The translations under genes and the position numbers were made by a program. 64,000 bases of DNA, from contig JAKLDN010000001.1 in NCBI GenBank assembly GCA_022703505.1, positions 155,389-219,388 of the forward strand. The letters run 5' to 3'. Positions 8,981 through 17,268 of this stretch are shown piece after piece. Under the pieces are notes generated by a model. The model did no database searches, had not been told where the DNA came from, and saw only the letters and a list, made by a program, of their open reading frames with translations. Source of the stretch: Spirochaetota bacterium (GTDB taxonomy: Bacteria > Spirochaetota > Spirochaetia > Treponematales > UBA12059). Position 1 is the stretch's first letter. Each line of letters opens with the position of its first letter.

Positions 8981-9793
8981 TCAGGCCCCGGGTTCCCAGA
9001 GAAAAGCGGAGGCCTTCTTTCCCAGCACGGTCCAGGACCAGGACCGCGATGCCGGCCGGCCGCCGAACCCGGCGCAGACGTGGAGGGGCAGGAGGTGCTC
9101 CTCCCGGGGATGGCAGTACCGGGCGTGGGGGGCCCGCTCCCACTCCGCCAGCCTTCGATCCCGCTCGCCGGCCGGAAGGTCCGGGGAGGCGCAGGTTTCC
9201 GTGAGCCAGGCCTGGAAGGCTTCGTTTCGGGGATCGGGACTCCCCGGGGCGGCCGAGAAGAACTCCCTCATGTTGTGGAAAGAAAACCCCGAACCCAGGA
9301 TCAAGAGGTCCTCCCCTTGCAGGGCCGTCAGGGCCCGGCCCAGGTCGAGGTGGGCGCGGGGTTCCAGGCCGCGGATCAGGGAGACCTGGACGCACGGGAC
9401 GTCCGCCCCGGGGTACATCAGGGCCAGGGGCACGAAGACCCCGTGGTCGAATCCGCGTGCCTCCTCGGGCCGGGCGGGGATCCCCGCGGCGGACAGGGTT
9501 TCCAGGATCCGGCCGGCAAGGGCGGGATCCCCCGGGGCGGGATACCGGATCCGGTAGGCTTCCTCGGGGAAGCCGTAATAGTCGTAGAGGAGCTCCGGTG
9601 CGGGCCCGCCGATCACCCGGACCTCGGGCTCTTCCCAGTGGGCGCTGACCACGAGGATCGCGGACGGACGGCCGAGATCCCGGCCGAGTCCCCGGAGACC
9701 CCCGACCAGCTCCGCGTGGCCGGGATCGCCCAGGAGGGGCAGGGGGCCGCCTCCGTGGGGAATGTACAGGGCGCGGGCTCGAGGCATGCTCAT
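8981..9793 (-). CDS. Class III extradiol ring-cleavage dioxygenase (LigB/YgiD family)
   Basis: 270 aa. Likely metal ligands: His13 in YIPHGGGP, His52 in SAHWE and the conserved His117 in GFDHGVFVPL, matching the DODA/YgiD subfamily of LigB enzymes (4,5-DOPA or related catechol dioxygenases). The frame extends upstream, but the ATG at 9793 has a strong AAGGAGG site 6 nt away, so it is chosen. It is divergent from the membrane-protein gene at 9899. Substrate unknown. Confidence 0.85.
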   Translation of the reverse strand: MSMPRARALYIPHGGGPLPLLGDPGHAELVGGLRGLGRDLGRPSAILVVSAHWEEPEVRVIGGPAPELLYDYYGFPEEAYRIRYPAPGDPALAGRILETLSAAGIPARPEEARGFDHGVFVPLALMYPGADVPCVQVSLIRGLEPRAHLDLGRALTALQGEDLLILGSGFSFHNMREFFSAAPGSPDPRNEAFQAWLTETCASPDLPAGERDRRLAEWERAPHARYCHPREEHLLPLHVCAGFGGRPASRSWSWTVLGKKASAFLWEPGA

Positions 9794-9898
9794 GGGGACC
9801 TCCTTGATCGAAGCTCGGCCCGGACGCCGTTCCTCAATATCCCGTGGATTCTCGCACCAAACGATGAGATGATCTATACTGACCCGAGGAGTCAGCAT

Positions 9899-10636
9899 AT
9901 GAAACCTCTCGTCCTGCTAAGAACCCTCGTCCGGACCGCCGGCATCCTGGCCGGGGCATTCCTGGTGTTCACGGGTCTCGCGAACCTGCCCCGGATGTTC
10001 CTGGGCATCGGCGTCATCCTAGCCGGCCTTGGCCTCGGGGCTCTCGTGAACGCGGCTCTCCGGAAAGCCGGGCAGTACATCCCGCCCGAGATCGTCGCGG
10101 ATCCCGGAATCCGAAACCCCGTCCTCCGCTTTCTGATCCAGCCGGAAATTCTCATCGTGGTCTTCGGCTTCTTCTTCAATTTCTTCTGGGAGGTTTCCCA
10201 GATCCCCCTGTACGAGGGGATCAACCGGGGCATCCCCTACTTCGGGGAGAACACGGTGGAGATGAAGCTCTTCTTCGTCCGGACCTTCTGGCGGGCCGCC
10301 TTCCTCGACGCCCTGCTCCTGGTCGGTGCCCACCTCCTGACCCTGGCGATCCTGAGGGAACGATTCTGGTTCTCCAAGGGAGGGCGGCTCTTCGGTATCC
10401 GTTCCCTTACCGTCCGCCCCTGGGTCGGCTTCGGGATCTCCACCCTCATCTGCGTGGCCTTCCTGATCTACCTGGAGATCAGCGCCTTCGATCAGGGCCT
10501 CTGGGCCTACTCCCGCCTGATGCCGACCTTGTTCACGAAAATCGGCCTGACGCCCGTAGGAGGCCTCCTGGTCAGTCCGACCCTGGTGTTCCTGCTGACC
10601 CGGAGGGTAAGTCGACCGGGGCCGCCGCTGTCTTGA
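9899..10636 (+). CDS. Predicted integral membrane protein of unknown function
   Basis: 245 aa, with about six hydrophobic segments (LAGAFLVFTGLANL, FLGIGVILAGLGLG, ILIVVFGFFFNFFWE, LLLVGAHLLTLAI, WVGFGISTLICVAFLIY, and the C-terminal VGGLLVSPTLVFLL). No catalytic motif is recognised. ATG preceded by GAGGAG; a TATACT -10-like box at 9875-9880 could drive it. Its stop overlaps the TTG start of the next gene, so the two are coupled. Confidence 0.72.
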   Translation: MKPLVLLRTLVRTAGILAGAFLVFTGLANLPRMFLGIGVILAGLGLGALVNAALRKAGQYIPPEIVADPGIRNPVLRFLIQPEILIVVFGFFFNFFWEVSQIPLYEGINRGIPYFGENTVEMKLFFVRTFWRAAFLDALLLVGAHLLTLAILRERFWFSKGGRLFGIRSLTVRPWVGFGISTLICVAFLIYLEISAFDQGLWAYSRLMPTLFTKIGLTPVGGLLVSPTLVFLLTRRVSRPGPPLS

Positions 10637-11259
10637 CGGAGATCGAGATCCGGGACGGACGGCCGGAGGACGCGCCCGTGGCCGCCCTTTTGATCCGGGA
10701 AGCCGGGGACCGGCTCATGGACTTCCTGGCGGGATTCCGGGGCCGGGCGGCGACGGAAGAGGTTCTTGAAGGGCTCTGGAATCTCCCGGGTACCCGCTTC
10801 AGCCGGGAGGCCGCGCGGGTTGCCCTGACGGACGGCGAGCCGGCGGGCATCCTGGTCGGGTATCCCCGGGAGGCGATGGCGGGCCTGGACCTCGGGACGG
10901 GACGGGCCCTGCTGGGCCTGCGGGGTCTCGCCCTGGCGGCGGGGGTCCTCCGGCATCCCGTGCTTACCTGGCGCATGTCCACCCTGCCCGAGGCGGAACC
11001 GGGGGACTGGTACATCTGCGTCCTGGCGACCCGGGAAGCCTGCCGCGGCAGAGGCATCGGGGCGGCCCTGCTCTCGGACGCCGAATCCCGGGCCCGGCGG
11101 CACGGCGCAGCGGCCCTCTCCCTGATGGTCTCCGAGGGCAACGCCCCGGCCCGATCCCTGTACGTGAAGTTCGGGTTCGAGGAACGGGGCCGCTTCACCG
11201 TGGCGGGCCGGACGAGCCTGAGGATGGGGAAGGCCCTGGAAATGCTAGAGCCGCGGTAA
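10633..11259 (+). CDS. GNAT-family N-acetyltransferase
   Basis: 208 aa. Acetyl-CoA-binding motif A is clear: YICVLATREACRGRGIGAALL (about 129-149), followed by ALSLMVSEGNAPARSLYVKFGF. Starts at a TTG overlapping the upstream stop (TTGA); no good independent ribosome site is seen, so translation is probably coupled. The final 18 codons and 45 nt beyond the stop recur at the 3' end of the nitrilase gene 1.9 kb away (see repeat entries). Substrate unknown. Confidence 0.85.
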   Translation: MTEIEIRDGRPEDAPVAALLIREAGDRLMDFLAGFRGRAATEEVLEGLWNLPGTRFSREAARVALTDGEPAGILVGYPREAMAGLDLGTGRALLGLRGLALAAGVLRHPVLTWRMSTLPEAEPGDWYICVLATREACRGRGIGAALLSDAESRARRHGAAALSLMVSEGNAPARSLYVKFGFEERGRFTVAGRTSLRMGKALEMLEPR

Positions 11260-11301
11260 GTATTCCCGACCTCATGAGCTTCGCTGTATCACAGGATTCG
11301 T
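11202..11301 (+). repeat. 100-bp direct repeat, copy 1 (GNAT 3' end)
   Basis: This 100-bp stretch aligns without gaps to 13139-13238, differing at 6 positions, all after the coding part. It covers the last codons of the GNAT gene (AGRTSLRMGKALEMLEPR), the stop, and 42 nt of downstream DNA. Confidence 0.95.
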
Positions 11302-11328
11302 TGGATTATGCGTATCGTGACGCCTTCC

Positions 11329-11961
11329 TCATCCCTCTTTGCCGGAATTCTTAAAAATCCCCTCGAACAGGAAGTCCACGTAGGCTCCGGCCAGGTCCCC
11401 GGGGGAAAGGCCCCGGGAATCCTCGAGCCAGGAAGCCGCGAGGCCCAGGATCATCATGGACAGGGCCCGGGCGGCCAGGGGTTCCGGAAGGGAGAGGCGG
11501 ATCCCGGAGAGGCGGGCGAGTCGGGATTCTCGGAGGTAGGCTGAGAAATACTCTTCGATACCCAGGAAAACCCGGGAACCCGCGCGGCCCGAAAGCAGGG
11601 GACGGAAGAGGGAGGCATTGTCCTGCAAGACCCGAAAGAATCTCTCCACCCGGGCCCGGATCCGCTCCCGGGGACCCGAATCATCCGCCGGACGGGAACC
11701 CGTACGAGCCCGTCCGACGGACTCCGGATCGATCTCGGCCAGCAGTTCCCCCAGGTAGAGACCCAACCCCCGCTCCGCAAGGTCCTCCTTGTCCTCGAAG
11801 TGCCGGTAGAAGGTGGCCCGGTTGACCTCGGCCCGTTCCGCGATGGAGGCCACGGTGGAAGCGGGGCCGCCTCCTTCAGAGCAGAGGTCCAGGTATGCCT
11901 GGACTATGGCTCGCCGGGTCTTCCGGATCCTGGGATCCTCTTCGCGACCGTTCTCAGCCAT
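11329..11961 (-). CDS. TetR-family transcriptional regulator
   Basis: 210 aa from the ATG at 11961 (GGGAGG 4 nt upstream; a longer frame extends further but is not TetR-like). N-terminal HTH: ASTVASIAERAEVNRATFYRHFEDKEDLAERGL. The C-terminal ligand domain is unspecific. Divergent from the nitrilase gene, which is the most likely target. It is one of two genes enclosed by the 100-bp direct repeats. Confidence 0.85.
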   Translation of the reverse strand: MAENGREEDPRIRKTRRAIVQAYLDLCSEGGGPASTVASIAERAEVNRATFYRHFEDKEDLAERGLGLYLGELLAEIDPESVGRARTGSRPADDSGPRERIRARVERFFRVLQDNASLFRPLLSGRAGSRVFLGIEEYFSAYLRESRLARLSGIRLSLPEPLAARALSMMILGLAASWLEDSRGLSPGDLAGAYVDFLFEGIFKNSGKEG

Positions 11962-12016
11962 GGTACCTCCCGCTTCGCGGACGGGATTCAGCATAGGATC
12001 CCGGGTGCGTCGGATC

Positions 12017-12040
12017 AAGCGCTTATGTCGAGTACGCGAC
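12017..12040. promoter_or_regulatory. Candidate TetR operator
   Basis: In the 200-nt divergent region there is an 8-bp palindrome AAGCGCTT (12017-12024) and a near-perfect 14-bp dyad GTCGAGTACGCGAC (12027-12040, one mismatched pair). A possible nitrilase promoter (GGGACA, 17 bp, TATCCT) lies at 12082-12110. Assignment to the adjacent TetR protein is inference from position only. Confidence 0.35.
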
Positions 12041-12161
12041 GCTTTCCCGGGTCCGTGTCGCGGGGGCGGATCCTGGAAACCGGGACACGGCCGAAGGCGG
12101 CCGATATCCTGTCTTTGCGGAACGGGCCGGAACAGCGGGCCTCGCCGCGCAGGAGACAACC

Positions 12162-13196
12162 ATGGATGAAAGAAGGACCCTGAAGATCGGACTCGTGCAG
12201 AACTCCCCGAAGCCGGGAGCCGCGATCGAGAACCTCATGGACGCCCGTCCCCTGATCGAGGCGGCCGCGGCGGCGGGGGCCGACCTCATCGCCTTGCCGG
12301 AACTCTCGGCCTCGGGTTATGCCCCGACCCGGGGCATCTGGCGCAGCGCGGAACCCGCGGATGGACCCACGGAGCGGTGGCTCGGGGAGACGGCCGATGC
12401 CCTGGGAGTATACCTCTGCGCGGGGTACCTGGAGACGGACGGAACGGATTTCTTCAATACCTACGCGGTGGCCGGTCCGGAGGGAAGACTCCTCGGGAGA
12501 GTCCGGAAGGAGACCCCATCCATGGGGGAAACCTACCTCTTCCAGGGAGAGACCGGTTCTCACGTCGTGGAGACTCCCATCGGCAGGATCGGGATCGGGA
12601 TCTGCAACGACAACCACATGGCCTACCTGCCAGGCCGCCTCCGGGCCGGCGGGGCGGAACTGCTGCTCATGCCCCACGCGTGGCCTCTGCCCACGGAGCC
12701 GTCCAGACTGGTCTCCCGGGAGGACATCGAGCGCCAGAGGGCGAACATGACGGAGCTGCCCGCCCGGTACGCCCGGGGGTTGGGAATCCCCGCGGCTTTC
12801 ACGAACCTGTCGGGCACCCTGGACTTGGGAGGGGAACGGTCGCCGGGATTCCTGGGAGCCCTGCTTCCGCCCCCGGAGAAGTACGGGTTCCCGGGATACG
12901 CGGCGATCCACGCCGCGGGCGGGGAGATCCTCCGGTCCCGGGCGGACGGCGAGGGCTGGATCGTCGGGGAGGTCGTCCTGGGGACCGGCATGCGGCCCGA
13001 GGCTTCGATGCCCGCGTACGGACGGAGAGTGTATCCGGGTAACTCGGACGGCGGGATCCTGGCGCTCTACGAGAGCCTGGGCCGCCGATCCTACGCGCGT
13101 TCCCGGGATCGGCGGACAGCCGCCCGGGCGGCCTTCGAGGCGGGCCGGACGAGCCTGAGGATGGGGAAGGCCCTGGAAATGCTAGAGCCGCGGTAG
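12162..13196 (+). CDS. Carbon-nitrogen hydrolase (nitrilase superfamily)
   Basis: 344 aa, ATG with CAGGAGA upstream. Catalytic triad by position: Glu47 (ALPELSAS), Lys116 (GRVRKETPS), Cys148 (GIGICNDNH). The length suits an aliphatic amidase/omega-amidase/carbamoylase-type enzyme; substrate unknown. Odd feature: the last 18 residues are identical to the end of the GNAT protein at 10633-11259, so this tail was acquired by recombination rather than belonging to the nitrilase fold. Probably controlled by the divergent TetR protein. Confidence 0.87.
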   Translation: MDERRTLKIGLVQNSPKPGAAIENLMDARPLIEAAAAAGADLIALPELSASGYAPTRGIWRSAEPADGPTERWLGETADALGVYLCAGYLETDGTDFFNTYAVAGPEGRLLGRVRKETPSMGETYLFQGETGSHVVETPIGRIGIGICNDNHMAYLPGRLRAGGAELLLMPHAWPLPTEPSRLVSREDIERQRANMTELPARYARGLGIPAAFTNLSGTLDLGGERSPGFLGALLPPPEKYGFPGYAAIHAAGGEILRSRADGEGWIVGEVVLGTGMRPEASMPAYGRRVYPGNSDGGILALYESLGRRSYARSRDRRTAARAAFEAGRTSLRMGKALEMLEPR

Positions 13197-13238
13197 GCAT
13201 TCCCGCCCTCATGAGCTTGGCGATATCACAGGATTCGT
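13139..13238 (+). repeat. 100-bp direct repeat, copy 2 (nitrilase 3' end)
   Basis: Gapless match to 11202-11301 with 94 of 100 identical positions. It supplies the C-terminal codons and stop of the nitrilase gene. The two copies bracket the TetR and nitrilase genes, so recombination between them would delete or circularise about 1.9 kb. Confidence 0.95.
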
Positions 13239-13249
13239 CAAATCCTTGA

Positions 13250-13278
13250 TTGTCCGCCCCGCCGCCGCGGGGTATAAT
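13250..13278 (+). promoter_or_regulatory. Promoter placing transcription start at the next ATG
   Basis: TTGTCC (13250-13255), 17-bp spacer, perfect TATAAT (13273-13278). Only 7 nt (GCCTCCC) separate the -10 from the ATG at 13286, so the expected +1 coincides with the start codon: a leaderless transcript. Confidence 0.7.
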
Positions 13279-13285
13279 GCCTCCC

Positions 13286-14380
13286 ATGAATCCCACCCGA
13301 TCCCGAGCGCTCCTTGCCGTCGTCCTGGCGGTGCTGGCGATCGCGGCGGCGGCCGCCCAGGCCCGGCCGTCCGGGACCGCCCCGGCCCTCCCCTATCCCC
13401 GGACTTCGTCGGAGTGGGCGGCCTTCCTGGCTCCGGACCCGCGCTTCGTCGAGCTCGGCGGCATCCCCGAGCCCATGCCCACCCGGAAGCTGGCGGAGGC
13501 GGGCCTCGTCGCATCCGGCGTTCCGCCGGAGCGGATGGAGTACTACATAGGTAAACTGCGGGAGACCTTCGAGGCCCTGCGCGCCCGGTCGGAGTACATC
13601 CAGGATCCCGCCCTGCGGGCCGAATCGATCCTTCCCTTCCTGCACAGGACCCTGTTCAAGAAGTACGAGGAGAACTCGACAACCGTGGACGGGGTTATCG
13701 ACACGGGGTACTTCAACTGCGTCTCCTCCGCGGTGGTCTACCTCCTGGCGGCCCGGGTCTTCGTCCTGCCCATGAAGGGGGTCCAGACCCCGGACCACGC
13801 CTTCTGCGTGATCACCGTGAACGGCCGGGACATCGACGTGGAGACCACGAACCCCTTCGGCTTCGATCCGGGGACCAGCAAGAAATTCCAGAGCACCTTC
13901 ACGAAGACCACGAAGTTCGCCTACGTGCCGCCCCAGGACTACGCCCGCCGCAAGACGATCACGGAAAAGGACCTGGTGGGATTGATCCTGCACAACCGGG
14001 GCGTGGACATGCAGAGACGGGGACGACACCTCGAGGCCCTCCGGCTGGCGGTGGACCGGGCGACGGGCTTCCCGGGCCCCGACGCCGCGGAGTTCCTGGC
14101 CGCCTGCGCCCAGAACGTCCTGGCGGAGCTCTTCGACCGCAGGGACTGGCCGGGCGCCCTTGATATGGCCGAGGGAGTCCGGAAACTGGCCCCCGCGGAT
14201 CCGAGGCTTCGGGAGCTGTACACCCTGGCGGCCCGGAACTACGCGGTGGACGCCCACAACCGCTTCGCGGAACGCTACAACGCCCGGGATACCGCCGGTG
14301 CGCGGGCGATCCTGGAACAGGCCCTGCGCCGCCTGCCGGGGGATCCGATCCTCACCCAGGACCTGGAAGCCCTGCGCTAG
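13286..14380 (+). CDS. Exported transglutaminase-like protein with TPR-like C terminus
   Basis: 364 aa. Signal peptide 1-26 (hydrophobic core LLAVVLAVLAIAAAAA, cut after AQA). Middle part resembles a transglutaminase-like papain fold: Cys145 in GYFNCVSSAVVYLLA, His171 in PDHAFCVI and an acidic residue in GRDIDVETTNPFGF. The C-terminal third is helical and TPR-like (ALRLAVDRATGFPG, ILEQALRRLPGDPIL). First of four plus-strand genes with short gaps or overlaps. No substrate is known for this group; activity is inferred from the Cys/His/Asp arrangement. Confidence 0.7.
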   Translation: MNPTRSRALLAVVLAVLAIAAAAAQARPSGTAPALPYPRTSSEWAAFLAPDPRFVELGGIPEPMPTRKLAEAGLVASGVPPERMEYYIGKLRETFEALRARSEYIQDPALRAESILPFLHRTLFKKYEENSTTVDGVIDTGYFNCVSSAVVYLLAARVFVLPMKGVQTPDHAFCVITVNGRDIDVETTNPFGFDPGTSKKFQSTFTKTTKFAYVPPQDYARRKTITEKDLVGLILHNRGVDMQRRGRHLEALRLAVDRATGFPGPDAAEFLAACAQNVLAELFDRRDWPGALDMAEGVRKLAPADPRLRELYTLAARNYAVDAHNRFAERYNARDTAGARAILEQALRRLPGDPILTQDLEALR

Positions 14381-14402
14381 GCGGCAGGCCGGACATCGGG
14401 AC

Positions 14403-15290
14403 ATGGGAACCCTGCGAATCGGGACCTGCTCCTGGAAGTACCCCTCCTGGAAGGGACTGGTCTACTCGAGCCGGGAACCCGGGAACTTCCTGGCGGAGTA
14501 CGCCCGCAAGTACGACACCGTGGAGGTGGACCAGTGGTTCTGGTCCCTGGGCAGGTCCGGGGCGGGTCTGCCCCGGCGGGAGACGGTCCTGGAGTACGAC
14601 GCGGCGGTGCCGCCGGAGTTCCGGTTCACCGTAAAGTGCCCCAACGCCCTGACCCTGACCCGGCCCTACGCCCGGAAGGGCGAAACGGCCGAGCCGAACC
14701 CCCGCTTCCTGGACCCGGGGTTTTTCCACGGATTCCTGGACGCCCTGGCTCCCCTGGTGCCCAAGGTCGGACTCTTCCTCTTCCAGTTCGAGTACCTGAA
14801 CAAGGACAGGATCCCCGGCCGGGAGGCCTTCCTGGAGCGGCTCGGGACCTTCCTGGAATCCCTGCCCGGGGACCTGCCGTACGGCGTGGAGATCCGCAAC
14901 CCCCGGTGGATCGATGCCGGGTGGTTCGACTTCCTCGCGGAGCACGGGGCGGCCCCGGTCCTCCTCCAGGGCTACTGGATGGAGGACCTGGCCGACATCC
15001 TGGCCCGGCACGGCGGACGCATCCGGGGCCGGGCCTGCCTGCGCCTCCACGGGGAGGACCGGGAGGGGATGGAGGAGCGCACCGGCGAGGATTGGAGCCG
15101 GATCGTCCGGCCGAAGGACGGGGACCTGGCCCGGATCGTCCCGGAGCTGGCGACCCTGGTGGAAGCCCTGGACGAGGTCTACCTCAACGTGAACAACCAC
15201 TACGAGGGCTCCGCGCCCCTCACGATCGACAAGATTCGAAGAAGCCTGCACCTTTCCGAGGGGGAACAGCATGGATTCCGGGCGCCCTGA
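14403..15290 (+). CDS. DUF72 family protein
   Basis: 295 aa. Begins GTLRIGTCSWKYPSWKGLVY and contains DTVEVDQWFWS, FRFTVKCPNALT and the C-terminal VYLNVNNHYEGSAPLTIDKI, all hallmarks of DUF72 (YecE-like TIM barrels). Biochemical role unknown. ATG at 14403 follows the preceding gene by 22 nt; the 3' end overlaps the next gene by 20 nt, so it is part of the same operon. Confidence 0.88.
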   Translation: MGTLRIGTCSWKYPSWKGLVYSSREPGNFLAEYARKYDTVEVDQWFWSLGRSGAGLPRRETVLEYDAAVPPEFRFTVKCPNALTLTRPYARKGETAEPNPRFLDPGFFHGFLDALAPLVPKVGLFLFQFEYLNKDRIPGREAFLERLGTFLESLPGDLPYGVEIRNPRWIDAGWFDFLAEHGAAPVLLQGYWMEDLADILARHGGRIRGRACLRLHGEDREGMEERTGEDWSRIVRPKDGDLARIVPELATLVEALDEVYLNVNNHYEGSAPLTIDKIRRSLHLSEGEQHGFRAP

Positions 15291-16209
15291 CATCCGAGTC
15301 CTGGGCCGGAGGGCCGCGGCCGCGTCTCTCCGATTTCTGGCATCCTCCCTCGCGACCTTCCTGGTGATCCTGTTCATGGCCGGGTTACCCCTGCTCATCT
15401 CGGCGAAGGACGCCCGGGTGGAGATCGATCCCGAGCGGGTCCTGGCCGCGGCCCGGGGCTTCCTGGCCTCCGCCCTGGACGGCACCCTCCGCACCTTCAA
15501 GATCGGACGGACCGCCTGGGACCTCCGGGAGATCTACCCCAAATTCCTGTCCGTGTCCTTCCTGTACACGGCGATCCCCGGAGCCGCGGGGATCCTCCTG
15601 GGGACGGTGGCGGGCGCCGCGGCCCGGTCCCGGCGGCGGGGCACTTTGGACCGTCTGACGGACCTGGCCCTGGGCACGCCGGACTTTCTCCTGATCCTGG
15701 CGGTCCAGCTGGGGGCGGTCTGGATCCTGGACACCCTGGGGATCGACCTGTCCCTGGGGGGAAATTCCCGGCTGGCCCTCCTGCCCCTGTCCGTCATGGG
15801 GGTCTACCCCTTCTTCCTGGCCCGTCGCTGCGCCGCCGAGGCGTCCCGGGAGGCGGAGACCTCGGACTACATAGCCTTCGCCCGGGCCAAGGGCCTGCCG
15901 GAGGGGTGGATCCTCCGCCGCCACCTGGGCGCGGCGGTCATACCCCGGCTGGAGGCGGAGCTTCCCGTGATCGTCTCCTTCATGCAGGGAAGCCTGTTCA
16001 TCACCGAGCGGGCCTTCGCCCTGCCCGGCATGGCCCGCCTGCTCTTCGATTCGGCCTTCTCGGGCCAGCGGAAGCATATGATGTGGACGATCTACCAGTA
16101 CGACCATGTCGTGCTGTCCCTGACCGGGCTCGCGGTTTCGGGACTGCTCGTGTTCGCGGCCCTGCGCCTGGGCCTGGGAGCGGCCCGGAAGGTGTTGACC
16201 CGTGAATAG
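15271..16209 (+). CDS. DppB/OppB-type ABC transporter permease
   Basis: 312 aa. One N-terminal membrane helix, a long periplasmic stretch (about 45-95), then the permease core with LDRLTDLALGTPDFLLIL and the cytoplasmic coupling segment SDYIAFARAKGLPEGWILRRHLG typical of oligopeptide permeases. Starts with ATG after GAGGGGG inside the DUF72 3' end. No peptide-binding protein or ATPase lies nearby, so the rest of the transporter must be encoded elsewhere. Confidence 0.8.
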   Translation: MDSGRPDIRVLGRRAAAASLRFLASSLATFLVILFMAGLPLLISAKDARVEIDPERVLAAARGFLASALDGTLRTFKIGRTAWDLREIYPKFLSVSFLYTAIPGAAGILLGTVAGAAARSRRRGTLDRLTDLALGTPDFLLILAVQLGAVWILDTLGIDLSLGGNSRLALLPLSVMGVYPFFLARRCAAEASREAETSDYIAFARAKGLPEGWILRRHLGAAVIPRLEAELPVIVSFMQGSLFITERAFALPGMARLLFDSAFSGQRKHMMWTIYQYDHVVLSLTGLAVSGLLVFAALRLGLGAARKVLTRE

Positions 16210-17107
16210 GCGGCTGGCCGCGGGCCTCCTCCTGCTGGCCCTGCTCCTGGGCCTGGCGCTGTTCTCGGATTCCATCGCGCCCCACGAGCGGGGCTTCATG
16301 AAGGCCGTGCGCTACGACACCGTGGACGGGCAGGAGGTCATGCTCGTCTCCCCGGAGCCGCCCAGCCGGTTCTTCCTCTTCGGCAGCGACGGCTGGGGCT
16401 ACGACCTTTTCTCGGAGATGATCCACGGCCTGGGATGGACCCTTTCCATCGTATTCGCCACGGCCCTCCTGCGGAGCACCGCCGCCCTGACGGCGGGGCT
16501 GGCCCTGGGGGCCCTCCGTCCGACGGGCCTTCGGCGCAGGCGGTTCTCCCCCCTGGCCTCCATCCCGGGATTCATCCTGGCGGCCTTCGTCCTGTATCCG
16601 GTCACCATCAACTCCCGGCTTCCGCCGGTCGCGCTCTTCGCGGTCCAATCCAGCCTGCTTGCTTTGGTCGAGCTCCCGGCCCTGGCGGAATCCTTCGCGG
16701 CCCGGTCGGCGGACGTGCTCGGACGGCCCTTCGTGGAGGCGGCCCGGACCGCGGGAGCGGGGGTGCCGTGGATACTCCGGTACCATGTCCTGCCCTTCGC
16801 GTTCACCGATTGGCTGGAATCCCTTCCGGTCCAGGCCCTGTCCGTGGCGGCCCTGGTGGGCAAGCTGGGGGTTCTCCGCATCTTCGTGGGGGGGACGATC
16901 CTGACGGTGGATCCCGTGATCTTCCTGCCCGCCAAGGGGGAATGGCTCGGCCTGCTCGGATACTACTACACCGGCGTCCGCGGCCAGCCCTGGCTCTTCC
17001 TGGCCCCCTTCGCGGGGTGGATGCTGATCCTGACCTGCGTAGGCCTGCTCTCCTCGGGCACCAAGGCGGCCTGGGCCCGGTCGCGCCGCATCGAGGTCCC
17101 GGAATAG
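16202..17107 (+). CDS. DppC/OppC-type ABC transporter permease
   Basis: 301 aa, GTG start overlapping the previous stop by 8 nt. N-terminal helix LLLLALLLGLALFSDSIAPHERG, a periplasmic loop with FFLFGSDGWGYDLFSEMIHGLGW (typical of DppC proteins), and a coupling segment FVEAARTAGAGVPWILRYHVLPFAF. Partner of the preceding permease. Substrate not predictable; the exported transglutaminase-like protein upstream suggests an envelope-related peptide system. Confidence 0.8.
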   Translation: MNRRLAAGLLLLALLLGLALFSDSIAPHERGFMKAVRYDTVDGQEVMLVSPEPPSRFFLFGSDGWGYDLFSEMIHGLGWTLSIVFATALLRSTAALTAGLALGALRPTGLRRRRFSPLASIPGFILAAFVLYPVTINSRLPPVALFAVQSSLLALVELPALAESFAARSADVLGRPFVEAARTAGAGVPWILRYHVLPFAFTDWLESLPVQALSVAALVGKLGVLRIFVGGTILTVDPVIFLPAKGEWLGLLGYYYTGVRGQPWLFLAPFAGWMLILTCVGLLSSGTKAAWARSRRIEVPE

Positions 17108-17200
17108 GCGCGACCCGCACCCTCCGTGCACGGTATTTGTTTCTACGCATAGAATTCAAGCCTCTTCGGAACCCCTGTTTCAGTAGATAAAAAAGATTTG

Positions 17201-17229
17201 TTGACTAGTCAAATTTTGCATGATACCCT
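17201..17229 (+). promoter_or_regulatory. Promoter with palindromic operator over the -35
   Basis: TTGACT (17201-17206), 17-bp spacer, TACCCT (17224-17229). The -35 is the left half of a perfect 12-bp palindrome TTGACTAGTCAA (17201-17212), so a dimeric repressor could occlude the promoter. The surrounding 160 nt between genes is unusually AT-rich and contains no other feature I can name. Confidence 0.55.
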
Positions 17230-17268
17230 CCAAACATCCCCAACATCCCCTATTCTCAGGAGGCAAGT

